A stretch of 42,086 nucleotides of DNA from Streptomyces sp. CBMA123. GTDB lineage: Bacteria > Actinomycetota > Actinomycetes > Streptomycetales > Streptomycetaceae. A program made the position numbers and the translations under genes. The notes beneath the pieces are model-generated. The model did no database searches. It saw nothing but the letters and a program-made list of their open reading frames with translations, and was not told where the DNA came from. The stretch is taken from positions 1 through 42,086 of the forward strand of contig NZ_MECK01000606.1 of the NCBI RefSeq assembly GCF_014596465.1, given 5' to 3'. Positions 1 to 6,597 of the stretch are shown here, piece after piece. Position 1 is the first letter of the stretch. Each line of letters opens with the position of its first letter.

Positions 1-1554
1 GCGCGCGGTGGTGGCGGGTGCCGCGGCGTGCGCCGCCGGGGTGCTCGGCGCGCCCGCGGCCGGGCTGCGCAGGGTGCCGGGCTGGAAGCGGCCGCTGTAC
101 ACGTCGGTGGAGTTCAGCGGGGTGGCGCTGTTGGCGGTCACCAGCACCGGGCGGACCATACGGCCGTCGTTGATCAGCGCCTGGTAGTCGCCGAGGAAGT
201 GGCCCCCGGCGTCGGGCGCCTGGAGCCAGTCGAAGACCGGCGTGATCTTCCGCTCGACAGGGCTGTCCTCGCCGCCGCGCGGGAAGCTGAGCAGCCAGGC
301 GGCGGTGGGCAGGGTGGTGGTGTTGCCCGGGGTGAGGTAGCGCAGGTCGTAGTAGCTGACGGCGACGGTGCCGTCGGCGGTCACGGTGATGGACGGGGTG
401 AACGCCGGGGAGCCCGGGGCCTGGTTGAGCCGGGCGGGACCGCTCCAGGTCCGGCCGCCGTCCGTGGAGTGCACCAGCTGGATCGCGTCGTACCGGCCGC
501 CGGTGAACTCCGACCCCTCGTAGGCGAGGTAGAGCTCGCCGGTCCTCGGGTCGATGGCCACGCTCGGCAGGCCGGCGCCGGCCCGGAGGGACTTGGTGGC
601 GTCGGCGGGCGCGTTCGGGTCGACTTCGGGGACGGAGGTGTCGGCGGCGACCCGGACCGGTTGGCTCCAGGTGCGGCCCTGGTCGGTGGAGCTGACCATG
701 CCGTAGTGCACGTCGCTGACCGTGCTGGCGGTCGCGTCGGTGAAGGTGATCCAGTCGAAGAAGTCGTACAGCGTGTCGGTCCGCGGATCGACCACGATCT
801 GGTTGCCGATGGTCTGGGTGTTCGGCGTCGTGCCGGTGATCACGAAGGGCTTGGCCGGGGACCAGGTGCGGCCGTGGTCACGGGTGATCGACAGGTAGCC
901 GGGTCCGTCGAAGACGGGTGTCGGGCCGGCGGCCTGGTCCACCCGGTCCCAGACCTGGTAGGCGACGCCCGGGTGCACCGGGTCGGCGGTGACGGCGTTC
1001 TTGTCGTCCGTGATTGCCGGGTCGTCGTCGGCGATCAGCTCGGTGACGTGCTGCCAGCTGCGCCCGCCGTCGGTCGAGGTGGCGGCGGCCACCGCGCTGC
1101 GCGCCGTGGTGGCGTCGAAGACCAGGGCGCTGGCGTAGGCGGCGCCGTCCGGGCCGAAGCTCACCCAGCCGTCGGAGGCGCGCTGGTAGGCCAGCCCGCC
1201 CGGCGCGCAGTGGGTGAACGGCAGGGCGGTCTGGGTGAAGTGCGCACCGTCCGTGGTGTAGCTCGAACTCAGGCCCCGGGCACCGCCGTTGGACCAGCGG
1301 TCCTGCTGGTAGATGGTGATCGTGTTCGCCGGGTCGAGCGGGTTGGCGGCGGCGTACGGTTCGTCCTCGGCGGCCGGGGAGTTGGTGCCGGGCCCGTCGG
1401 CGGCGAGGTCGCAGGCGGCGTACGGATCGCCGGGCGAGAGCAGGGCGAGCGGCGCTCCGGCCGTACTCGCGCCGGCCGGGGCGCCGCCGGTGAGGGCGGC
1501 GAGGACGAGGGCCGCGGTCGCGGTGGCGAGCGACGCTCTGGTGCGGAAGTGCAT
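1..1554 (-). CDS. Secreted sialidase-like (BNR/Asp-box) protein, C-terminus beyond window
   Basis: The minus-strand frame is open for 518 codons to the window edge, so the C-terminus is missing. The N-terminus is a classic signal peptide: MHFRTRA, a hydrophobic Ala/Leu/Val stretch, then Ala-Gly-Ala residues suiting signal peptidase I. The mature part carries at least four Asp-box motifs of the S/T-x-D-x-G-x-T/S-W type (STDGGRSW, TRDHGRTW, STDQGRTW, STDGGRTW), which mark the six-bladed sialidase/BNR beta-propeller fold. It is probably exported and may act on extracellular glycans, but the fold also occurs in non-enzymatic proteins and I did not identify the sialidase arginine triad. The start at 1554 was chosen because a GGGGG stretch lies a few bases upstream. 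An in-frame ATG at 1566 is the alternative. Confidence 0.8.
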   Translation of the reverse strand, partial: MHFRTRASLATATAALVLAALTGGAPAGASTAGAPLALLSPGDPYAACDLAADGPGTNSPAAEDEPYAAANPLDPANTITIYQQDRWSNGGARGLSSSYTTDGAHFTQTALPFTHCAPGGLAYQRASDGWVSFGPDGAAYASALVFDATTARSAVAAATSTDGGRSWQHVTELIADDDPAITDDKNAVTADPVHPGVAYQVWDRVDQAAGPTPVFDGPGYLSITRDHGRTWSPAKPFVITGTTPNTQTIGNQIVVDPRTDTLYDFFDWITFTDATASTVSDVHYGMVSSTDQGRTWSQPVRVAADTSVPEVDPNAPADATKSLRAGAGLPSVAIDPRTGELYLAYEGSEFTGGRYDAIQLVHSTDGGRTWSGPARLNQAPGSPAFTPSITVTADGTVAVSYYDLRYLTPGNTTTLPTAAWLLSFPRGGEDSPVERKITPVFDWLQAPDAGGHFLGDYQALINDGRMVRPVLVTANSATPLNSTDVYSGRFQPGTLRSPAAGAPSTPAAHAAAPATTAR

Positions 1555-1653
1555 GGTGACCCCCATGGTCGTCGGCGGGGAGGTGCCTGGTGTCCCGGGT
1601 GGTGCTGTGCTGTTCCGGTACCGGAGGGGAGTTGACGTCCGGTCGGGCGGGCG

Positions 1654-1682
1654 ACTCTACCCAGCCGCGGGGAGCGCGCCAA
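1654..1682 (-). promoter_or_regulatory. Candidate housekeeping-type promoter of the sialidase-like gene
   Basis: Read on the minus strand, TTGGCG (1677-1682) and TAGAGT (1654-1659) are separated by 17 bp. They match the -35 TTGACR and -10 TAnnnT pattern of HrdB-type Streptomyces promoters. The predicted transcript start near 1647 gives a 5' leader of about 90 nt before the ATG at 1554. Inferred from pattern only. Confidence 0.45.
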
Positions 1683-1726
1683 CGACCCGCGCGCGCTCCT
1701 TACCCTGTCCGCACCATTGGCCGATG

Positions 1727-1851
1727 GCCGCCCCGGACCGCCGCCCCGGACCGCCGCCCCGGACCGCCGCCCCGGACCTCCCGTCCCCGGACCTCCCGTC
1801 CCCGGACCTCCCGTCCCCGGACCTCCCGTCCCCGGACCGCCGCTCCGGACC
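1727..1851. repeat. Two-unit tandem repeat array (13-mers, then 15-mers)
   Basis: Four perfect copies of a 13-bp unit GCCGCCCCGGACC (1727-1778) are followed by four perfect copies of a 15-bp unit TCCCGTCCCCGGACC (1779-1838) and one variant 13-mer (1839-1851). All units share the CCGGACC end. The array lies between the stop of the methyltransferase gene (1869) and the promoter of the sialidase-like gene, so it is noncoding. There are no spacers, so it is not a CRISPR. It could form structured RNA at the 3' end of the operon or be a slippage-prone minisatellite. Confidence 0.9.
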
Positions 1852-1868
1852 GTCCGTCAGCGCGAGGC

Positions 1869-4211
1869 CTACCGGCCGCCCTCCCACAGGGCGCGCTCGA
1901 CGGTCCGCAGGGCGGTGGCCGACTGCTCCCAGCCGTGCCACCAGAACAGCCCGCCGTCCCGGCTCGCCTCGGCGGCGAGCGCGGTCAGCTGGGCCCACGG
2001 GCCCGCCGGGATGCCGAACCGGGGCCGCTCGGCGAGCCGTTGGGCCGCCTCGGCGTCGACCGGGACCATGCCGACCAGCGGGAACGGTTCGCCGTCCGCC
2101 GTGCGGCCGGTGCCGTGGAGCATCGGGTGCAGGGTGAGCGGGTCGAGCAGCAGGGTGAGGTCGGCGGTCGGTACGGCGTCCGGGCCGTCCTGCCAGCCGA
2201 GGCGTCGGCCGCTCGCCTCGGCCTTGGGCACGGGCTGTGCGCCGAGGGCGACACCCTCCGCCGACACCCGTAGTTCCGCGCCGCCGGCCGGGCGCGAGGG
2301 CAGTCGCAGCCGGTAGTCCCCGTACAGGCACGGCGGGACGTCCGGTACCGCCCGGGCGAAGGGGACGGTGACGCCGTCCACGTCGAAACCCGTCGGCCCG
2401 ATCAGCACCGCCGCCGTGACGGGCTCGCCGTCGATACTGACCCGCAGGCGCGGGTCCGTGCCGGGGGCGCCGGGGGCCACGTCCACGCGGACGCCGCCCT
2501 CGCCGCCCTCGCCGCTTTCGGATCGGTACCCGCCGACCAGGTCGGCGAGCGGCGGGGTCTCCGGCAGCGGGTACTCCGTCAGGCACACTGCGCGCCCGCC
2601 GGCACCGAGAGCGCCGACGGTACCGACCAGTCGGCGCCGCCCGTCGCGGCCGAACTCGGTCCGCAGCTCGCCGCGGCCGCCGTCCGGCTCGTGCCAGCGC
2701 AGTACGCCGCGCTCGTAGCGCGGGTCGGCGATCCGGCGGCCGTCGACGTGGACCCGGTGCCGGGGAGGGTCGCCCGCGCGGCCGAGGACGTAGACGGACA
2801 GGTCGCCGTCCGGCGTGCCGTACAGGCCCGTCCACGGGTAGAGCGCCCCGGCGAGGACGGAGTCGAGGTCCTGGCGGATCGACGGCCAGCCCGCGGAGCC
2901 GTCCCGCAGCAGCCTGCGCGCCTCGGACTTGCGGGTGAGCAGGGTGCGCAGCCGCCGGGCCGCCTCCGGTGCGGGCCGCTGTCGCACGCCCCGGGCGGCG
3001 GCCTGGAGGGCGAGGTCCTCGCGCCGGGCCAGCAGGGCGCGTTCGGCCGCGCCGAGCTCCGGCGGCGCCCAGTCCGCCACGGCGGCGGCCGGCTCCCGGA
3101 CGTAGCGTTCGCGCAGGGCGCTGTCCTCGCCGAGGGCGAGGACGAAGCGGGCGCCGGGCGTGTCCTCCTGCCAGTGGAAGCCGGCCGGGACGCGGAAGCC
3201 GGCGAAGCCGTCCAGGGCGGCGAGTTCGCGCGGGCCGTACTCGTCGATGATGCGCAGCGGGCCGTCGGGCGGGCGCACGGTCTGGCCGGGCTGGAGCAGG
3301 CCGAGGCGGCGGAGCACCTGCGGGTCGGCCGGAGCGGCCTCGGTGGGCGCCAGGTACCAGGTGGAGGCGCTGGTGACGGTGCGCTGGACGGCGGGGTCGC
3401 GCAGGGCGGCGACGGTGTGCTCGGCGGTGACGGGGTCGAGGCCGCGGTAGCGGGCGCCGACGTAGTTGACCACAGTGTGGTCCGGCCCGTAGACCTCCTC
3501 CAGCCGGTCCAGCAGGACGGGCAGGTGGCGGTTGGTGAACCCGGCGCGCTGGTAGTCGAGTTCGCCGACGATGCCGACCTGCCAGAGCACCAGGTGCAGG
3601 CCCGGGTCGATCCGCCGGTCGCGGATCAGCAGGTCGGAGGCCTCGAAGGTCTGCATGCCGGGGGTGCTCGGGTCGACCCCGAGATCGGCGCAGAGCACGT
3701 CCAGGGCGCTGATACCGGGCCGCATCACGGCGCGGTGGCCCTCGCGGCGGGCGATCCGGACGGCGCGGTGGCTGGAGAGCACGAAGATGCCGGGGTGGCC
3801 GTAGAAGACCGCCGCGACCCGCCGCCCCGCGCGGACGAAGTGCAGGACGGCCTCGGACATCTGGACGTACGTCAGGTAGCGGTCCTTGGCGTCGTCGTAG
3901 AACACGCCGAGGTCGTAGGCGTCGGGACGCCAGGCGTTGATCCGGACCACCGTGGCCGGGTCCGCCACGCAGTGGAAGACGTGGTCGGCCTCGCGGAGCA
4001 GGCGTTCGTCGGCCCAGGTGAAGCCGGCCGCCTCGATGCCGGAGCCGAGGACGGTCAACTCGCCCCGCCGACCGGCCGGTTCACCCGTGGGCGGGCCGGC
4101 CGCGGCGATCGCCCGGGTCAACTCGGCCCAGCGGAGCTCGTGTTCGCGACGGGAGGGGAAGCGGTCGAAGGGGCGGGTGTAGCGGTGTGCGGAGGGGCGG
4201 TCGGAGTCCAT
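1869..4211 (-). CDS. Borosin-type peptide alpha-N-methyltransferase fusion protein
   Basis: 780 aa. Residues about 52-290 look like a SAM-dependent tetrapyrrole-methylase fold of the borosin class. Remembered OphMA landmarks are present: Tyr105, Arg111 and Tyr115 in a YDDAKDRYLTYVQMSE stretch (equivalents of Tyr66, Arg72, Tyr76), FYGHPG around Tyr137 (equivalent of Tyr98), MRPGISALD near 163-171, and FEASDLLIRDR near 189-199. Residues about 355-405 resemble the helical borosin-binding domain of the separate SonA precursor (ALGED, then RERYVREPAAAV). Residues about 450-780 are unfamiliar, mostly beta-like, and may hold duplicated sandwich domains. In borosins this enzyme methylates backbone amides of a precursor, in cis or in trans. 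The gene follows the repetitive small ORF by 15 bp and is presumably co-transcribed. Borosin-family assignment is confident; substrate and the C-terminal role are inferred. Confidence 0.85.
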   Translation of the reverse strand: MDSDRPSAHRYTRPFDRFPSRREHELRWAELTRAIAAAGPPTGEPAGRRGELTVLGSGIEAAGFTWADERLLREADHVFHCVADPATVVRINAWRPDAYDLGVFYDDAKDRYLTYVQMSEAVLHFVRAGRRVAAVFYGHPGIFVLSSHRAVRIARREGHRAVMRPGISALDVLCADLGVDPSTPGMQTFEASDLLIRDRRIDPGLHLVLWQVGIVGELDYQRAGFTNRHLPVLLDRLEEVYGPDHTVVNYVGARYRGLDPVTAEHTVAALRDPAVQRTVTSASTWYLAPTEAAPADPQVLRRLGLLQPGQTVRPPDGPLRIIDEYGPRELAALDGFAGFRVPAGFHWQEDTPGARFVLALGEDSALRERYVREPAAAVADWAPPELGAAERALLARREDLALQAAARGVRQRPAPEAARRLRTLLTRKSEARRLLRDGSAGWPSIRQDLDSVLAGALYPWTGLYGTPDGDLSVYVLGRAGDPPRHRVHVDGRRIADPRYERGVLRWHEPDGGRGELRTEFGRDGRRRLVGTVGALGAGGRAVCLTEYPLPETPPLADLVGGYRSESGEGGEGGVRVDVAPGAPGTDPRLRVSIDGEPVTAAVLIGPTGFDVDGVTVPFARAVPDVPPCLYGDYRLRLPSRPAGGAELRVSAEGVALGAQPVPKAEASGRRLGWQDGPDAVPTADLTLLLDPLTLHPMLHGTGRTADGEPFPLVGMVPVDAEAAQRLAERPRFGIPAGPWAQLTALAAEASRDGGLFWWHGWEQSATALRTVERALWEGGR

Positions 4212-4226
4212 GCGGCGGCGCGGGCC

Positions 4227-4712
4227 TCAGACCGCGTCCGTGGCGTCGACGGCGCTCGTGGCGTCGACCGCGTCCGTGGTGTCGACCGCCTCGACGACGT
4301 CCACGATCCCCTGGGTGACCTGCGGCGGCAGCGGGTCGACCAGGACCGGGGGGTCGAGCTGGACGTAGGTCTGGACGAGCTGCGACGAGGGCTCCGCCAG
4401 GACCGGGTCGTCGAGGTCGACGCGGATCTGGGTGACCTGCGGCGGCGTCGGCTCCATCTGGATGACCTGCGGCGTGGGTTCCAGTGGGATCGGCGCGTCG
4501 AACTCGAAGACGGCCTGGGTGCTCTGCGGCGGGACCATCAGCACCGGCGCCCCGGAGGCGAGGGTGCCCCACGCCGCGCGGTCCGGGTCGGCGTCGCCGG
4601 CCAGGACGAGGTCGACGTCCACGTCGATGTCCACGACATCCAGGTCCATGACATCCAGGTCCACGACGTCGACGGACAGGCTGCCTGCGGTCAGGGTGAT
4701 CACGGCGGTCAC
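4227..4712 (-). CDS. Repeat-rich small protein, candidate multi-core substrate of the adjacent methyltransferase
   Basis: 161 aa from the GTG at 4712, which has GAGGGG 4 nt upstream. An upstream in-frame ATG at 4748 lacks a ribosome site and overlaps a possible -10 box. Three repeat types are visible. Residues 14-36 are Asp-Val/Leu-Asp repeats. Residues 63-134 hold five Q-x-x-Q anchors (63, 82, 92, 111, 131) spaced 19, 10, 19 and 20 residues, each leading a Val/Pro/Asp-rich segment. Residues 144-161 are three 6-residue units ending Ala-Val. The protein is acidic, has no Cys and no signal peptide. Its position directly before the borosin-type enzyme suggests it is the trans substrate, with the Q-x-x-Q segments as repeated cores. 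This is inference: I see no SonA-like leader in it, and that domain appears to sit in the enzyme instead. Confidence 0.7.
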   Translation of the reverse strand: MTAVITLTAGSLSVDVVDLDVMDLDVVDIDVDVDLVLAGDADPDRAAWGTLASGAPVLMVPPQSTQAVFEFDAPIPLEPTPQVIQMEPTPPQVTQIRVDLDDPVLAEPSSQLVQTYVQLDPPVLVDPLPPQVTQGIVDVVEAVDTTDAVDATSAVDATDAV

Positions 4713-4746
4713 TCGTCCCCTCGGGGCCACGGTAGGAGGCGGGTTC

Positions 4747-4752
4747 ATGCTA
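4747..4752 (-). promoter_or_regulatory. Candidate -10 element of the borosin-like operon
   Basis: Minus-strand TAGCAT fits the TAnnnT -10 consensus. The -35 (TGTTCG, 17 bp upstream) is weak. A start about 7 nt downstream gives a short leader containing the GAGGGG ribosome site before the GTG at 4712, which supports that start. The region 4753-4898 separates this operon from the divergent flavoprotein gene and probably holds both promoters. Confidence 0.3.
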
Positions 4753-4898
4753 CTGAACGGGCGTTCGACCGAACAGGGGCGGAGAGCCGCCCGTCAGGCG
4801 ACCGGCCCAGCACCGCGCGCGCTCCGCGAACCGGCCTGGTGAGCTGTGCCCGGAGCCTGCCACCCGCCCGGCCTCCCCGCCGCCCGAAGGAGACCCCC

Positions 4899-5183
4899 GT
4901 GCCGGACCCGACGACCTCGTACGCCGACCTGCGCGCCCTGGTGATCAACTGCACCCTCAAGCGCTCCCCGGAACGCAGCCACACCCAGGGCCTGATCGAC
5001 GTCAGCACCGGCATCCTGGAACGCCAGGGCGTCACCGTCGATGTCCTGCGGGCGGTGGACCTCGACATCGCGACGGGCGTCTGGCCGGACATGACCGAGC
5101 ACGGCTGGGAGACCGACGAGTGGCCGGTGATCTACTCCCAGGTGATGGCCGCAGACATCCTCACCCTGGCCGGGCCGATCTGA
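4899..5183 (+). pseudogene. Flavodoxin/NADPH-dependent FMN reductase-like gene, N-terminal fragment (interrupted)
   Basis: The GTG at 4899 has GAAGGAG 6 nt upstream. The 94-residue product starts as a flavodoxin-like fold: LRALVINCTLKRSP (strand and phosphate-binding loop), then IYSQVMAADILTLAGPI, after which a stop follows at once. Family members continue with a W-L-G segment and run to about 200-240 residues. That continuation is found at 33195-33629, and the split falls inside the 9-bp core GCCGATCTG (5174-5182). Rejoining through the core gives one open frame of about 239 aa. The intact protein would be a soluble FMN-dependent oxidoreductase or flavodoxin-family protein. It is divergent from the borosin-like operon, but a link between them is untested. 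Confidence 0.85.
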
Positions 5184-5689
5184 TTCGGCGATACATGTCA
5201 TGAGTGCGGGTGCAGTTCAGGTCTTCGATGGCCGCCCCGCGCATCGGCGACGGGCGACGGTGCCGCGCTTTCTGAGTGGGCTGGACAGTACCCCGGGTAT
5301 CCGGCCGCACCAACCGGGCTGACCAGGGCTGATCCTGCTCGTCGACCCGGACGGCTCGTAGCCGCTTGCCGCAGCACGTACCTGCCAAGCGATCCAGCGC
5401 CTTCAGCACATCGCGGCACCTGCATCCCACCCCGCACCCGAGGTCGTACGGAGGGTGAGTCGCTGGAGTCGCGTTCCGCGAAGGCTGCAGAAGTGCCGGA
5501 AAGCAGGCCGTGGACACCGATGGCGGTGTAGATCCCGCCGCAGCGTCGGCTCGGCTGGGCTGGCCAGGCGGAGGTCTTCGAATCCAAGCTCCCGCCGACG
5601 ACAACTCAACGAGCTCGACGCCGCATCCGTGTCGGACATCGTAGAGTTCGGCGATCCCGGGCGTCCGGGCTGAGGTCGACCGGCTCGCC
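5183..5689. other. Left end of the insert, no confident gene
   Basis: About 500 bp between the left core and the DnaB-like remnant. Open frames exist on both strands, but none has a plausible start, ribosome site or family pattern. The minus-strand frames may be the scrambled 3' end of the DnaB-like pseudogene. No copy of the 14-bp arm found at the other two junctions is visible here. Confidence 0.5.
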
Positions 5690-6364
5690 CTGGTGGGTGA
5701 AGGCAGCGGTAGACGTTGCCGTGGCCGTCGCCTGGCCACAGCCAGTCGTAAACCTCTGCCGTCGCTGCGGGCTGGCTGACGAGTACGGCCAGCAGGAATC
5801 GCTCGTCCTCGGTCTGCTCGGGCCCGACCTGCGGTGCAGACGGCCTCGCGACCCCCGGGGGCGTCGGTGGCGGGATGGGCCGGCTCGGTGCCCCAGCGGT
5901 GCGTGAGGTCGCCGAGTACGCTCGCCAGGACATCAGCGTGGTGGAGGACGCCGTCGACCTGGTTCTGTTCGGCGTCGGTCCGGGCGGCGTGCTCCAGCCG
6001 GAGGGCGTGTTCCGTCACGGTCCGGTGGATGGACCATTCGAGCACCATCGGGCCGTAGACCCGGGCGTTCTGCGGGTGCGGGCACGTGGCGATCAGGGTG
6101 TGTCGCATACGAGGTGCTCGGCCCGCGCGCGTGGCGGTCGGCCTCGGAGACGGTGTCGGTCGCCCAGGACAGCGGCACGCTGCCGTCGGCCCCGCGGGTC
6201 GGCCGTTCCCAGGCGCTGAGTGCCCGCATCGCGGCGAAGAGGGCCTGGTGGGCCGGCCGGTAGAAGTCGGCGGGCTCCAACCGGGACAGCGTGTCGAGTT
6301 GGACGGGGTCAAGCCGGACCGCACCGAGTACGGCCTGCTTGCCCTTGAACAGCGCGCCTATCAT
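5690..6364 (-). pseudogene. DnaB-like helicase N-terminal-domain protein, frameshifted remnant
   Basis: Homology runs across three minus-strand frames. The first piece begins at an ATG at 6364 (MIGALFKGKQAVLGAV, then LDPVQLDTLSRLEPADFYRP and AHQALFAAMRAL). The second carries LIATCPHPQNARVYG, ALRLEHAARTD, and VLHHADVLASVLGDL followed by THRWGTEP. The third carries DERFLLAVLVSQP and HGNVYRCL. These resemble the duplicated DnaB N-terminal helical domain of a protein family often found in actinobacterial integrated elements. At least two frameshifts and a degraded end make it nonfunctional. The intact family is thought to be replication-linked, so this may be a relic of the element's own maintenance genes. 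Confidence 0.75.
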
Positions 6365-6585
6365 TGCCGTCCTTGTGGGTGGCGGTCCGTTTGTCGCGGA
6401 TCCGGGCAACGTCGCGGTCGGCGGCGGCCATCGTGTTGGCGAAACGAGCCAGCTGACCGGTGAGCCGGGTCGGTCGCGAAGATCGACCCGGTGCCGGTGA
6501 CTAGCTTCTGACCAGACGTCAGTGCACACCGCCACTCCATCAACGATGACTCCGGCCACTGGCGAACATGTTCTTGCTGCTCCGC

Positions 6586-6591
6586 GATACT
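6586..6591 (+). promoter_or_regulatory. Candidate -10 box for leaderless transcription
   Basis: GATACT lies 6 nt upstream of the ATG at 6598, so a transcript would start at or next to the A of the start codon. No ribosome site precedes this ATG, which fits a leaderless mRNA, common in Streptomyces. No good -35 is seen. Confidence 0.35.
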
Positions 6592-6597
6592 GGTCCT

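Noticed and set aside
28..1635. Long plus-strand open frame of 535 codons
   Set aside because: It is opposite the sialidase-like gene, is low-complexity Gly/Ala/Arg, and lacks a family pattern. The minus strand has a signal peptide and Asp boxes.
1727..1851. Possible CRISPR array
   Set aside because: Units of 13-15 bp are directly adjacent with no spacers.
2691..4898. Upstream part of a plus-strand frame that ends in the flavoprotein fragment
   Set aside because: It is antisense to the methyltransferase operon. The true start is the GTG at 4899 with a good ribosome site.
5174..5182. tRNA-type attachment site
   Set aside because: No tRNA-like sequence is present at either junction. The target is a protein-coding gene.
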